Shown piece by piece: positions 1 through 9,580 of a DNA stretch of 64,000 nt (its first letter is position 1; every line of letters begins with the position of its first letter). A program made the translations under genes and the position numbers. The notes beneath the pieces are model-generated. The model worked only from the letters and a program-made list of their open reading frames with translations, was not told where the DNA came from and did not search any database. Origin of the DNA: Azospirillum sp. 47_25 (GTDB lineage Bacteria > Pseudomonadota > Alphaproteobacteria > RF32 > CAG-239); contig MNTU01000016.1 of the NCBI GenBank assembly GCA_001917125.1, positions 87,188 through 151,187 of the forward strand, read 5' to 3'.

Positions 1-630
1 AATCTGGGGAAATTTGAATTCGCTCACCTGCCGGGTCAGAAAAGCCAAAGCCTGCCCGACTGCACTCTCCGGTTCATCTTCAATTTTTTGCAACAGTTTT
101 TTCTGAATATCTGCCAAAGCCTCGGAAGCCGTGCGGTCGTCCATCACCTCAAAATACGGCGAAATTCTTGCCTCTAAAGGAAATCTTTTTAAAATTTCCT
201 GACAAAAACTGTGTATGGTCTGAATTTTCATTCCTCCCGGCGTATCCAGCAAAACTGCAAACAACTGCCTTGCCGTCGCTTCCAGTTTTATATATGCTTC
301 CCGGCTGTCCGGCAGATTTCCCAACAATGCTGAAAGCTCTTTATGAAGTGTTTCGTCATCAGCAACTGCCCAGCGGCTGAGCCGCCCGGCAATGCGTGAG
401 CTCATTTCCACCGCCGCCGCTTTGGTATAGGTCAAACAAAGAATTTTTGACGGCGCTACGCCGCTCAGCAGCAACCGCAGAACCCTGTCAGACAACACCT
501 TGGTTTTGCCGGTTCCCGCCGATGCTTCCACCCAGACGGATTTAAGCGGATTCGCCGCCCGCCGCTGCTGCGCGGTCGCTAATTTTCCCCGCTCTTTTCG
601 TGCCGCGGAAATATCTTCGCCGTTCATCAT
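1..630 (-). CDS. addA: AddA helicase-nuclease, N-terminal part (cut by window edge)
   Basis: This is the first 210 residues of the AddA subunit of the AddAB double-strand-break repair helicase/nuclease. The open frame runs unbroken from ATG at 630 to the window start. It carries the UvrD-type Walker A motif ASAGTGKT near residue 38, then LTYTKAAAVEM (motif Ia) and IQTIHSFC near residue 140, as expected for superfamily 1A helicases. An AGGAG ribosome-binding site lies just upstream; the next codon is also ATG, so 627 is an alternative start. It follows addB on the same strand after a gap of about 108 bp, which is longer than the usual tight coupling. The C-terminal nuclease domain is outside the window. 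Confidence 0.93.
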   Translation of the reverse strand, partial: MMNGEDISAARKERGKLATAQQRRAANPLKSVWVEASAGTGKTKVLSDRVLRLLLSGVAPSKILCLTYTKAAAVEMSSRIAGRLSRWAVADDETLHKELSALLGNLPDSREAYIKLEATARQLFAVLLDTPGGMKIQTIHSFCQEILKRFPLEARISPYFEVMDDRTASEALADIQKKLLQKIEDEPESAVGQALAFLTRQVSEFKFPQI

Positions 631-738
631 AACAACTCCTGAAATTGAAGTGAAACCACACGGAGCACAGAAGCGGAGCGGACATAGCAGTATGTGAGCA
701 TTTGAGCACCGGATAATGTCTCCGGGTCTTCAATAAAA

Positions 739-3618
739 CTATTCTTCCTCAACAACGGACCACTCCTTTACCCTCGCCAACTGTTCATAATCCGAATATT
801 TCGGCGCATAACGCGGATTGGGCTTACTGATATAGGCGGTATCGGGAAAATCAAATAATGTCGCCAGCTCCCGCAGATTTTTCAAATTGGTGTTCAAAAT
901 ATCGTCCACCTCTTCGTCCAACCGCGTTTCTTTGCGCCCGAGCTGCCAATAAATCAGGGCGGCAACCTCTTTCGCCGGAATACCGTCAAAACCGCCTTCC
1001 CGGGCAATCAAAGCTTCTATCGGCAACTGCGGCGCATAACCGGCGCGCACTTCTTTCGGACTGCGAGCTTCTCCGGTTTTATAATCAATGATATTAATCC
1101 GCCCGTCGGCAGTTTCATCTACTCGGTCGGCTTTGGCCGTAATGGTAAAAGGACCGGCCGGCGCTTCAAAACGGAAACGCCCCTGAACCTCGTTATGCAC
1201 TTCACGGACCGACGGACGATAATCGTTTTCCGCCGTAACCAGCCAGTCAACCGTCTTTTCAAAATGAGGCCACCAGAAAGCTCTGGTTTCGGCGGCAATT
1301 TCATTTTCCGCAAAATAAGCCCGTCCCAAAGCCAGCAGTTCTTCCTTGGCATTTGGCGGAAACTGACGGTTATATTTGCGGTTAAACTGCTCTAAAACCG
1401 CATGGATAATCGTACCGTAATCGGCAAAGGTAACTTCTTGTTCCAAATCGTCCAGCTTTTTCAGCCGCAAAATGTATTTGGCAAAAATAATATACGGGTC
1501 ACGCATCCAGTATTCCACCGCACTGGCCGACAACTCCCGCGGCCGGGCACTCACCGGAGGTTTTGGCGCCGGCGGCAGCAAACGGGTAAACGTCTCGCTG
1601 CGGTCAAGAAATCTCGCCCAGCTGCGAAAAACAACATCTTCCAAATTTTCAATCGGAATATTCAGCGCCTTCAGAACCGTTTCCAAACGCATCCACCAGC
1701 GGGACTTGACCATCGGCGTCCCCGCCACTCTTTCCGCCCGGGTCAGATAAACCTCTTCATTCGCCAGCAGCTGACTGAAATCATAAGCCCCGACCCCGAC
1801 CGTCCGCTCCGGCAGAGGAAAACCGAACTCCCGCTTCATCGGCCGCGACATCCAGGGATCGGCCGTTACGGCCTGCGGCCAGATATTTTCATTCACTTCG
1901 CCGATAATAACCCGGTCAAAATGCACCAGACGGGCTTCTATCGGCCCCAAAATGCTCAGGCGCGGATGGGTGCCGTATTTCGGACGAACCGTTACCCCGG
2001 CCATCAATGCCTCCAGCAAACCGCGATATTCACCGCCGCTGATCTCTCCCAAAACGCCGGCTTCGGCATACAAATCGGCAATAAAAGCGGCAGCTGCTTC
2101 TCCGGCATCGCCTTTCCACAAAACCTGAGCTCCGTCTTTCCCCGGAACCGCAGCCAAAACTTCCGCCGTTTTAATATGCAGCGCCAATAAATTCTTAAAA
2201 TCAACCGCCGGCTGCCGCAAAGCTTCCGCCAAATCACGCATGGCCTCTTTAAACCGCAGGACAAAAGCGGTCAGGGTTTCATCCTCTTTGCCGCTGCGCA
2301 AAACTTTCTTTTCATACTCGCGGGCCGCTTTGCGCACCAGAAACCCGTCTTCTCCCAAACAGGTCAGCGGATGTTTGAGCAAACTCAGAAAAGCAACCGG
2401 ACGAAACTCTTCTTCACAAGCCTGAACCGTCAGCCGCAGAAAAATGCCCAGCGGTGTCAAGGCCAGCGGCTTACCGGCGGAATCATCCACTTTCAGGTTC
2501 CAGCGTTCCAATTCGGCAGCTACCCGCCGCGCCAGATTTCTGTCCCCGGTAACCAATGCCGCCGTTTTTTCCGGCGTTTCAACCGCCTCTCGCAGCAACA
2601 GAGCAATGGTCAGAGCTTCCTCCCGCATATCGGCACAGTTAACCAGCGTTATACCGTCTGCCGCCTCATGCCTGATTTTCTTCCCTGCAATATCCCGCCA
2701 TTTTTCGGTAGTGGCCGCCGGACGCATAACCTCGCTGATTAAAACTTCCCGGCCGAAATTTTCCGGTGCCTGCAAATCGGGAATATCTTCCCGTCGAACT
2801 GTCAGATAATCCAACAGTTCTTTCAATTCGTGCTGCGGATGCGTCTCATCAATTTTTTCCCAGGCCTCATCTTCCAGAAACTTGTCGATTCCTGCCAGAT
2901 AAAGCTCTCCTTTTTCCAGACTAAGCACCGTTTTAACCAGTTCTTTCATCAGCGGAAAGGCAGCCGTCGTTCCGGCTGCGACAATTCGTTTGACCGGCGG
3001 ATTCTGCCGCCACAAATCAATTTGCGCCCGCAGCAGACGGTTACGCCGGTCACTGGCGTCAATCAATTGCCGTTCGGCCAAAATCTGCGGCCAATATTCG
3101 GTAATAATCTGCAAAAATTTGAGCGTTTCCTGCCAATGAACGGCATATTCTTCCGGCACCAAATCTGTCAGCCGGTCAAACGAAAGGCCCTGATTGTGAA
3201 CCGTATCAATCAGATTAGCCAGTTCCTGCGCCAGATAGCAGGCCTGATTCGCCGCCAGTTTTTCAATACCGTACTCTATCGGTTTGGCCATAATGATTTT
3301 GGTGAACAGCAACAGCCTCTCCGCCCGGCTGATAGCCGGTGCCAGCGTTGCCAAAGCGGAAGACTGGTCAAATCCGGTCAGAAACAGCTCGTCTTCTTCC
3401 ACGTCGCCGATAGGCAGCATCTGCGGCAGCAGTGTCGGCGCCAGCCCTTGCAAACGCACAAAAGCGTCTTTCAGCGCCTTAACCGCCCGGCGGTTCGGCA
3501 GCAGAAAAAGAACATCCGTCAGCTCCAGTTCCCGGCCGTGGTACTCTCTCAGAAAATGCCCGGCCAGAACTTCGGCAAAGGCACAACCCGCCGGAATATT
3601 GTAAATTTTATCAGTCAT
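739..3618 (-). CDS. addB: AddB, double-strand break repair subunit
   Basis: 959-residue AddB partner of AddA, acting in RecBCD-like end resection. The N-terminal half is an inactivated helicase: LPNRRAVKALK stands where a Walker A would be, and no GKT is present. The C-terminal third holds a PD-(D/E)XK nuclease core with KADRVDE followed by IIDYKTG near residue 845, then a conserved tail rich in Tyr and Pro. The length is normal for alphaproteobacterial AddB. I saw no clear four-cysteine iron-sulfur arrangement like that of the Firmicutes protein. The gene is divergent from the HD-domain gene at 3757 and probably shares a transcript with addA. Confidence 0.95.
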   Translation of the reverse strand: MTDKIYNIPAGCAFAEVLAGHFLREYHGRELELTDVLFLLPNRRAVKALKDAFVRLQGLAPTLLPQMLPIGDVEEDELFLTGFDQSSALATLAPAISRAERLLLFTKIIMAKPIEYGIEKLAANQACYLAQELANLIDTVHNQGLSFDRLTDLVPEEYAVHWQETLKFLQIITEYWPQILAERQLIDASDRRNRLLRAQIDLWRQNPPVKRIVAAGTTAAFPLMKELVKTVLSLEKGELYLAGIDKFLEDEAWEKIDETHPQHELKELLDYLTVRREDIPDLQAPENFGREVLISEVMRPAATTEKWRDIAGKKIRHEAADGITLVNCADMREEALTIALLLREAVETPEKTAALVTGDRNLARRVAAELERWNLKVDDSAGKPLALTPLGIFLRLTVQACEEEFRPVAFLSLLKHPLTCLGEDGFLVRKAAREYEKKVLRSGKEDETLTAFVLRFKEAMRDLAEALRQPAVDFKNLLALHIKTAEVLAAVPGKDGAQVLWKGDAGEAAAAFIADLYAEAGVLGEISGGEYRGLLEALMAGVTVRPKYGTHPRLSILGPIEARLVHFDRVIIGEVNENIWPQAVTADPWMSRPMKREFGFPLPERTVGVGAYDFSQLLANEEVYLTRAERVAGTPMVKSRWWMRLETVLKALNIPIENLEDVVFRSWARFLDRSETFTRLLPPAPKPPVSARPRELSASAVEYWMRDPYIIFAKYILRLKKLDDLEQEVTFADYGTIIHAVLEQFNRKYNRQFPPNAKEELLALGRAYFAENEIAAETRAFWWPHFEKTVDWLVTAENDYRPSVREVHNEVQGRFRFEAPAGPFTITAKADRVDETADGRINIIDYKTGEARSPKEVRAGYAPQLPIEALIAREGGFDGIPAKEVAALIYWQLGRKETRLDEEVDDILNTNLKNLRELATLFDFPDTAYISKPNPRYAPKYSDYEQLARVKEWSVVEEE

Positions 3619-3756
3619 GGCTGAGAGTTTAAAACAGCCAGTTTAATAGTCAACAAAAACCTCACCCTTTTATTTGTTAGCAGAAACGTTTTTAGGGGTT
3701 GTCTTCTCGGCCGAAAAATGTTATGAAAGACAAAAATCATCAAAATACGGAAAGAC

Positions 3757-4494
3757 ATGTCAGCAGTAAACAACTATGAAAAGGCTTACCTGCCTTCGCG
3801 CATTACCGCGGTCAGGATTGCCAACGGCTATTTGCAGGAACGGATTTACCACGGTTCCAACCAGCGGATTATCTTTGAACACGGAATCCATGTGTTTAAC
3901 GTTGCCAAAATTGCCGAGAACATCGCCCGCCAAACCGGAAAGCTCAACCCCGACATTGCTTATGTTCTCGGGCTTCTGCACGACATTGGACGAATTAAAG
4001 ACGAAACCGTCACCAAAGTTCCGCACAGTATTGAAGGCTACAATTACCTGCGTAAAATCGGTTTTCCCGATGCCGCGCCGATTTGCATTACCCATAATTT
4101 TATCGACCCGGACATTAAAGCCGAAGACTTCCCCACTTATGATGAAAAATCTTTTGCCTTTGCCCGCGGTTTTCTCAAAAAAGTCCGCTACAACGATTAT
4201 GACCGCCTGATTCAGCTGGCCGACCTGTTCTCCCGCGGCAAAGAAATTCTCAGCATCCGCCAGCGACTGGACAAGAACAAACAGTTCTATCACATCAAAA
4301 ACCTGTCTTACGAAGACAAGGCGTTTAACCTGCGCGATTATTTTAACCGCAAATATAATCTTGACGTGGAGCAGATTGTTGCCGACACGTTTAATATGCA
4401 CAAACACGCGCACAAATCCGATGACCGTGCCGTCTTTCTTATTCTGCCGCCGGCACCGAACCTCATCAACGCCCGCAAACGCTCAATTATTTAA
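3757..4494 (+). CDS. HD-domain phosphohydrolase-like protein (paralogue 1)
   Basis: 245-residue protein with an HD-type metal phosphohydrolase core. Visible residues are H near 54 in EHGIHVFNVA, the HD pair in LGLLHDIGRIKD near residue 82, a further histidine in ITHNF, and the closing D in DYDRLIQLAD. Substrate unknown. It shares a distinctive block (H-x-x-x-GY-x-YLRK-x-G, then I-x-x-TH-x-F) with the genes at 38217 and 38843, so these are paralogues. It has about 35 extra residues at the C-terminus compared with those. Its 3' end overlaps the convergent nucleotidyltransferase gene by 8 bp. Function beyond HD hydrolase is not assigned. Confidence 0.8.
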   Translation: MSAVNNYEKAYLPSRITAVRIANGYLQERIYHGSNQRIIFEHGIHVFNVAKIAENIARQTGKLNPDIAYVLGLLHDIGRIKDETVTKVPHSIEGYNYLRKIGFPDAAPICITHNFIDPDIKAEDFPTYDEKSFAFARGFLKKVRYNDYDRLIQLADLFSRGKEILSIRQRLDKNKQFYHIKNLSYEDKAFNLRDYFNRKYNLDVEQIVADTFNMHKHAHKSDDRAVFLILPPAPNLINARKRSII

Positions 4495-5215
4495 ACAGCG
4501 GATTCTGACTGAAATAATCTTCGGCAACCTTGGTCGATTCCGGCGTTCCGACATGAAACCATTTGCCCTTATGCAGATAATATCCCAAACGGTGAGCTTT
4601 TTCTAACCGGTCAAAAATATCTATCAGCCAGTAACGGCCTTCCGGTTCATTGTCAAACACCCGCGGATGCACAATCAAAACCCCGCCGTATAAATAAGCC
4701 GCATGAACCTCTTTGCTGCGCCGCCGAACCGGATAGCCCTCGGCATCAATGTCATAATCGCCGTTTGTCATCGTATGATAAGAATTTTCCAAGGGCAGCA
4801 GCATCAGCATAATGTCGTATTTGTCATCATCCCAGGCATCCGTCATTTCTTTTATCAAATTTCCGCCCTCGGCTTCGGTCCACAACGCATCACTGTTCAC
4901 AACCACAAACGGCTCACGCTTCATTTTCGGCAAAGCATGTTTAATTCCGCCGCCGGTTTCCAAGGCTTCTTCCTCTTCCGAAAAAATAAAATTCAGTTCC
5001 CTGTTGCCGGCCAGATGAGCTTTAATCATATCGCCCTTGTAACACAAATTAACCACACAGTCTTTTATCCCGGCATCGGCCAAACGGCGAATATTGTAAT
5101 CTATCAGACTTTTTCCGGCAACTTCGACCAACGGTTTGGGTCTGTCGTCCGTCAGCTGCAACATTCTTTTTCCTCGTCCGGCAGCCAAAATAAAAGCTTG
5201 CGTAATTTTGGTCAT
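4487..5215 (-). CDS. MurU-like sugar-phosphate nucleotidyltransferase
   Basis: 242-residue nucleotidyltransferase of the GlmU/RmlA fold. The N-terminal signature ILAAGRGKRM, the following DRPKPLVEVAGKSLIDY, VNSDALW, and the C-terminal GKWFHVGTPES match N-acetylmuramate-1-phosphate uridylyltransferase (MurU/HddC group). In peptidoglycan recycling this enzyme makes UDP-MurNAc from MurNAc-1-phosphate. In many alphaproteobacteria it sits in tsaE-amgK-murU-addB-addA. Here addB is nearby, but no amgK kinase is adjacent and tsaE is at 43.5 kb. The exact substrate (MurNAc-1-P versus a heptose or mannose phosphate) cannot be settled from sequence alone. Confidence 0.8.
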   Translation of the reverse strand: MTKITQAFILAAGRGKRMLQLTDDRPKPLVEVAGKSLIDYNIRRLADAGIKDCVVNLCYKGDMIKAHLAGNRELNFIFSEEEEALETGGGIKHALPKMKREPFVVVNSDALWTEAEGGNLIKEMTDAWDDDKYDIMLMLLPLENSYHTMTNGDYDIDAEGYPVRRRSKEVHAAYLYGGVLIVHPRVFDNEPEGRYWLIDIFDRLEKAHRLGYYLHKGKWFHVGTPESTKVAEDYFSQNPLFK

Positions 5216-5230
5216 CTCACTTCTTCCTTT

Positions 5231-5261
5231 AAAATAAAAACGGAGAGCGTTCCCGCTCTCC
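5231..5261 (-). terminator. Rho-independent terminator after rdgB
   Basis: Eight-bp perfect stem (GGAGAGCG at 5242-5249, CGCTCTCC at 5254-5261) with a 4-nt loop. On the minus strand it is followed by GTTTTTATTTT. It lies between the rdgB stop and the start of the nucleotidyltransferase gene, so it would end the rph-rdgB transcript. Confidence 0.7.
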
Positions 5262-5274
5262 TTGCTTTTTACGC

Positions 5275-5886
5275 CTAATTGGCAAAAATTTCTTTAACAA
5301 ATTTTTCCAAAGCCCGGCCGCGGTGCGATATTTTATCTTTTTCCGCCGCCTCCATCTGGGCAAAAGTTCGGCCGTCTCCCTCATCGGGAACAAAAACCGC
5401 ATCAAAACCAAAACCGTTGCTGCCGGCTTTGGCTTCGGCAATTTTCCCGTCAACAAAACCTTTGAAAACAGCTGCTCCTTCCGGATTCTCGGGCAAAGCC
5501 AGCGCCAGACAACAAGAAAAATGAGCCTTGCGCCCGCAGGAAGAATTTTTTGCCAAAACATCTTTCAGTTCCGCCAAAAGTTTATCCATGCCCTTGTCAA
5601 AATCGCGGTTCGGCGCATAACGTGCGGTAAAAACTCCCGGCCGCCCGTCCAGCGCATCGACACACAAACCGGAATCGTCCGCCAGACAAGGCAGTCCCGA
5701 AAGTTTGGCCAAAGCACAGGCTTTCAGCCTGGCATTTCCTTCAAAAGTCGTCGCCGTTTCTTCAACATCGGGCAAACCAAGTTCCCCCGCCGAAACCACT
5801 TCCACCCCGTAAGGCATCAGCATTTCACGGATTTCACCGACTTTTCCCTGATTGTGCGAAGCAATCACTAATTTTTTGATTTCCAT
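5275..5886 (-). CDS. rdgB: XTP/dITP pyrophosphatase RdgB (HAM1 family)
   Basis: 203-residue house-cleaning nucleotide pyrophosphatase that removes dITP, XTP and ITP from the pool. Motifs seen are ASHNQGKVGEI at the N-terminus, FEGNARLKA near residue 50, LADDSGLCVDAL near residue 70, GFGFDAVF, and the C-terminal SHRGRALEKF. All are standard for the Ham1 family, and length is typical. It lies downstream of rph on the same strand, a common alphaproteobacterial pair; hemW, often next, is absent. Confidence 0.95.
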   Translation of the reverse strand: MEIKKLVIASHNQGKVGEIREMLMPYGVEVVSAGELGLPDVEETATTFEGNARLKACALAKLSGLPCLADDSGLCVDALDGRPGVFTARYAPNRDFDKGMDKLLAELKDVLAKNSSCGRKAHFSCCLALALPENPEGAAVFKGFVDGKIAEAKAGSNGFGFDAVFVPDEGDGRTFAQMEAAEKDKISHRGRALEKFVKEIFAN

Positions 5887-5977
5887 AACTTCTGCTCTTT
5901 TTAATTTGACATCTAATATTTTAATAATGGTTTTCTCACCCTCAAAATATCAGAAACTTTTCGTTTGTAAAGAACTG

Positions 5978-6691
5978 TTATTTTCCTAAAGCTTCATGCT
6001 GCTTGGCAATCAGCTCCCGAATTCCTTTCCGGGCCAAAGAAAGAAGCTCGTTAAAATCGGCTTCTTCAAACGGGTTTCCTTCGGCCGTTCCCTGAATTTC
6101 AACAATTTTGCCGCTTTCGGTCAGCACAAAATTCATATCCGCCTGCGCATTGGAATCTTCGATATAATCAACATCGGCCACTTTGCAGCCTTCGTGAATG
6201 GCGCAGGAAACCGCTGCAACATGCTCTTTTATCGGATTTTCCTTAATTTTTTTCATCGCCAAAAGCTTATCCATTGCCAGCGACAAAGCAACGAACCCCC
6301 CGGTAATCGATGCTGTCCGGGTTCCTCCGTCGGCCTGAATTACATCACAGTCCACACACAAGGAAATGTCTTTCATTTTGGTCAAATCAACCACCGCACG
6401 CAAAGAACGCCCGATAAGACGCTGAATTTCCTGTGTCCTGCCGGAAGGCTTTTTCAGTTCACGGGGAACTCTGACTTGCGTTGCCCGCGGCAGCATACCA
6501 TACTCGGCAGTAATCCAGCCCCGGTTTTGCCCCCTCAGCCAGGCCGGAACTTTTTCTTCCATGCTCACGGTGCAAACCACATGCGTGTTGCCGCACTTAA
6601 TCAAACAGGAACCCTCGGCATAAGGATTAAAATTCGGAATAATCTCAATCTGACGGATTTCATCATTTTCACGTCCGGAATGTCTCATCAT
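5978..6691 (-). CDS. rph: Ribonuclease PH
   Basis: 237-residue phosphorolytic 3'-5' exoribonuclease that trims tRNA 3' ends. The N-terminus RHSGRENDEIR, the VSMEEKVPAWLRG and GWITAEYGMLPRAT blocks, QEIQRLIGRSLRA, and CDVIQADGGTRTASITG are all diagnostic. It starts with two consecutive ATG codons after a GAGAG Shine-Dalgarno; 6688 is equally possible. It forms a pair with rdgB about 90 bp downstream. Confidence 0.96.
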   Translation of the reverse strand: MMRHSGRENDEIRQIEIIPNFNPYAEGSCLIKCGNTHVVCTVSMEEKVPAWLRGQNRGWITAEYGMLPRATQVRVPRELKKPSGRTQEIQRLIGRSLRAVVDLTKMKDISLCVDCDVIQADGGTRTASITGGFVALSLAMDKLLAMKKIKENPIKEHVAAVSCAIHEGCKVADVDYIEDSNAQADMNFVLTESGKIVEIQGTAEGNPFEEADFNELLSLARKGIRELIAKQHEALGK

Positions 6692-6747
6692 TATCTCTCT
6701 TTTCAGTTATAAATTTATATTGCTCCGGTTGCCGGCCAGACAAATTT

Positions 6748-8787
6748 TTACAGATGACCGAAACGCAGCAGATTGTAATACTTATACAGCGACCCGTCTT
6801 CCACGTCCCAGCCAAAGTTCTTAATCATGGCATTTTTTTTCATTTCGGTAATTGTTTGCGGATTATTATAAAACGTATCCAAAACTTTTTGCAGAGTTTC
6901 GGCATAAGCGTTGACATTGTTCTTCAGGCGTTTGGCTGTCAGATTATTGCCGTAAACCCGCCGTCCTTCGGTAAAGAAAACCTCGGTACGGAAACCGTTG
7001 ACGCCGTCGTCAACCGTATCGACCAGCCCGCCCGTTGACATTGCCACCGGCAGAGCGCCTTTTGCCATGGCTTCCATTTGGGTCAGACCGCAGGGCTCAA
7101 AGCGGCAGGGCATCAGATAAAAATCCGAAGCCAATTGAACCGCATAGGCAAACTGGTCCCGATAACCGCGAAAGACAAATATACGTTCTCCCGCTTTGGG
7201 ATTAATTTGGGATATCTTGTCTTTCAGATGCGTCAAAATAGCAAAATTCGTATCATCGCCGGCGCCGCCCATCACAAAAATCGGCAGTTCCTTTTTGAAA
7301 TCGTCAAATTCGTGAATCAACTTCAAAATTGCCTGCGCCGCAATATCATAGCCTTTTTGTTCGACCAGACGGCTGGTTGCGCAAAAAATCGGCGTCTCCG
7401 CCGGATTTTTGACTGACTGGGAAATATCCTCAAATTTATAAATGTCTATCAGGGGAATGACTGATTTCTTATAATCGGGATCCGCAGCAATTTTGGAAAT
7501 CAACTTGATGAATTCGGCTTTATTATGGTTTTTGGCCTCAAGACTGTTTTCATCAAAAACCCGAAAATCAAATCCCTGAAAATAAGTGTTCAGCCCCTCA
7601 ATTTTTTCTTTGTTCGGCGAAATGAGCTTTTTTTCATAACCGTTGACAATCCCGAAGAAATTGCGGTGATCTTTGCGTATTTTCAAAATATCGCGAAAAT
7701 CAAAACCAAACCCCAATTCCTTGGAAACTTCTTCCATATAGTTTTTGGAAACGGTTACCACCCTGTCTGCCAGATGAAAATTGCAGGAAGCCTGATTATA
7801 GCAGTCGCTCACAATCAGAGTATTTGTTGCCCGGGGATTGCTGTTCTTAATCGCTTTGGCATTTTTGAACACCAACGTTGCCGTGTTTTCATAAAGCGAA
7901 TTCAAAATACGGGAAGTATTGTCATAATCCCACCCCTGATAACCCAAATGATGCGCGACATGCACAATCGGCAATGCCTTCATTTTCTCCGCCAGCTCCG
8001 GACTCATCCGCTGCGCTTCAATCTGCGCTTTGGTAAAATACTTGGTCAGGCCGGACAGCGCACCGCTGTGCCAGTCATTGGCAATCAAAACATTGGGCCG
8101 GGAAATGTCCTTAATTTTTCCTTCAAAAATTTCTTTCAGCAGCTCATAAACCGCTTTGGAAAAGAAAGCAAAACGTTCAACTTCGTTAATTCCGAACTCG
8201 TTCATCACATAACAGCCGTCCTGGGCCGACGGATTGTCCGGATGCGGATTGATTGAAAAAAAGCGGTCATTGGCCAGAAAAATATAATTCGTATTATTGA
8301 AAACGCCGGTATAAACCGTTACTTTAAACTTATGCAGTGCCGGCCGGTCGGCGGCAAACGGAACCGTGATAACCCTGATTTTCTTCAGCTGGATTTTCTT
8401 GTTTTCGGTACCGGTATAAACATCGCCTTCAAAAGCCGCTTTTTTCTTTTTGGTGTCTCCCAGATACATCGGGGTAACCACTGAAAGCTGCTCGCCGTTT
8501 TTGCCGAAAACATGATTAAAAACTTCCGGCAGCTCGGATGCGATCATTCCTAAACCGCCCCACTTCATAAAAGTGGCGGTTTCGGCCGAAATCATCCATG
8601 AATTGATTTTTTGAATTTCCGGCCAGGGATTTTTTCCCAGACATTGTTTTTTGGAAAGGTTCTGAATTTCGGAGAGAATGGGATTGTTGACAACATTATA
8701 AGAGAGAACAAATTTCTTTTTATTAAAGGCTTTTGGTAGTGGTCTTAGCTGATTTTGCACATCAAAATTCACGGCATTGGCATTCAT
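6748..8787 (-). CDS. Glycogen/starch synthase-like GT5 glycosyltransferase
   Basis: 679-residue protein of glycosyltransferase family 5, which builds alpha-1,4-glucan from ADP- or UDP-glucose. The N-terminal nucleotide-sugar region has KWGGLGMIASELP near residue 75, corresponding to the KxGGL motif of GlgA. NDWHSGALSG, HHLGYQG and NGYEKKL follow the family order. The C-terminal Rossmann half has SRLVEQKGYD and FEPCGLTQMEAMAKGALPVA with TGGLVDTV. It is some 200 residues longer than bacterial GlgA. No other glycogen genes (glgB, glgC, glgP) are nearby, so the polymer and donor are not established. Confidence 0.85.
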   Translation of the reverse strand: MNANAVNFDVQNQLRPLPKAFNKKKFVLSYNVVNNPILSEIQNLSKKQCLGKNPWPEIQKINSWMISAETATFMKWGGLGMIASELPEVFNHVFGKNGEQLSVVTPMYLGDTKKKKAAFEGDVYTGTENKKIQLKKIRVITVPFAADRPALHKFKVTVYTGVFNNTNYIFLANDRFFSINPHPDNPSAQDGCYVMNEFGINEVERFAFFSKAVYELLKEIFEGKIKDISRPNVLIANDWHSGALSGLTKYFTKAQIEAQRMSPELAEKMKALPIVHVAHHLGYQGWDYDNTSRILNSLYENTATLVFKNAKAIKNSNPRATNTLIVSDCYNQASCNFHLADRVVTVSKNYMEEVSKELGFGFDFRDILKIRKDHRNFFGIVNGYEKKLISPNKEKIEGLNTYFQGFDFRVFDENSLEAKNHNKAEFIKLISKIAADPDYKKSVIPLIDIYKFEDISQSVKNPAETPIFCATSRLVEQKGYDIAAQAILKLIHEFDDFKKELPIFVMGGAGDDTNFAILTHLKDKISQINPKAGERIFVFRGYRDQFAYAVQLASDFYLMPCRFEPCGLTQMEAMAKGALPVAMSTGGLVDTVDDGVNGFRTEVFFTEGRRVYGNNLTAKRLKNNVNAYAETLQKVLDTFYNNPQTITEMKKNAMIKNFGWDVEDGSLYKYYNLLRFGHL

Positions 8788-8880
8788 ATCTGTTAACTCT
8801 CTTCATCAAGAAAAATAATTAATCTAATTGTAACGCAGTCAGCCAAAAAATCCAGATTTAAAATTAAACTGTTATTACTC

Positions 8881-8909
8881 TTGACTTGTTATACTTTAGT
8901 TACTAAATT
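8881..8909 (+). promoter_or_regulatory. Likely sigma-70-type promoter for grpE
   Basis: TTGACT at 8881-8886 and TAAATT at 8904-8909 are separated by 17 bp, about 50 bp upstream of the grpE start. No CIRCE (HrcA) inverted repeat is visible here. Confidence 0.45.
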
Positions 8910-8956
8910 TCCTCTATATATACATGCTTTCTAAAAAAATTTAAAGAGGAAAAATA

Positions 8957-9535
8957 ATGAAAAAGTTCAAAAAAGAACCCGCCCCCGATAAAGAAAATTT
9001 GAACGAAGATATTACCGAGGCAGAAGAAGAAATCGCCGCTGAGGAAGAGGAAGCAAAAACCGCTGCAGCTGATGACGAAATCGAAAAACTCCAAGCCGAA
9101 AACCGCCAGCTGAAAGAAGAATTTCTGCGCGCTTACGCTGATGCCGAAAACACCAAAAAACGCTGCGCTCAGGAAATTGAAAAAAACAACAAATATGCCA
9201 TTTCGTCTTTTGCCAAAGATCTGTTGACCGTTGCCGACAATCTGCACCGCGCCATCGACGCCATCGGCAAAGACAATTCCGAAAACTGCGAAGCGCTGCG
9301 TAAAGGTGTTGAACTGACCGAAAACGAACTCACCAAAGTCTTTAACAAATTCGGCATCAAAAAAATGGAAATTATGGACACCGTTTTTGATCCGAACTTT
9401 CATCAGGTCATTCAGGAAGTCGAAGACAAAGAAAAACCCAACGGCACAATCATTGCCGAATTGCAAACCGGCTATATGCTGAACGACCGTATTCTGCGGG
9501 AAGCCATGGTCGTTGTTACCAAGGGCGGAAAATAA
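8957..9535 (+). CDS. grpE: GrpE nucleotide exchange factor
   Basis: 192-residue GrpE, the ADP/ATP exchange factor of the DnaK chaperone. It has a highly acidic N-terminal tail, a long coiled coil (about residues 40-95, with FLRAYADAENTKKR), and the C-terminal beta domain with FDPNFHQVIQEV and LQTGYMLNDRILREAMVVV. An AAAGAGGAAAAATA leader gives the ribosome-binding site. dnaK, dnaJ and hrcA are not in the window, so grpE stands alone with its own terminator. Confidence 0.97.
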   Translation: MKKFKKEPAPDKENLNEDITEAEEEIAAEEEEAKTAAADDEIEKLQAENRQLKEEFLRAYADAENTKKRCAQEIEKNNKYAISSFAKDLLTVADNLHRAIDAIGKDNSENCEALRKGVELTENELTKVFNKFGIKKMEIMDTVFDPNFHQVIQEVEDKEKPNGTIIAELQTGYMLNDRILREAMVVVTKGGK

Positions 9536-9554
9536 TCCTGCAAAGCCCGTTCAC

Positions 9555-9580
9555 AGCCCCGTTCAAACGGGGCTTTTTTA
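9555..9580 (+). terminator. Rho-independent terminator after grpE
   Basis: AGCCCCGTT and AACGGGGCT form a perfect stem around a short loop and are followed by seven T. It lies 20 bp after the grpE stop. Confidence 0.9.

Noticed and set aside
1402..2190. Long plus-strand open frame opposite addB
   Set aside because: Shadow of addB: unusual composition, no ribosome-binding site, and the minus-strand protein has clear AddB motifs.
2830..3624. Plus-strand 264-codon open frame opposite the addB 5' end
   Set aside because: Antisense shadow, rich in Gln, Arg and Phe as expected from reverse reading of this codon usage.
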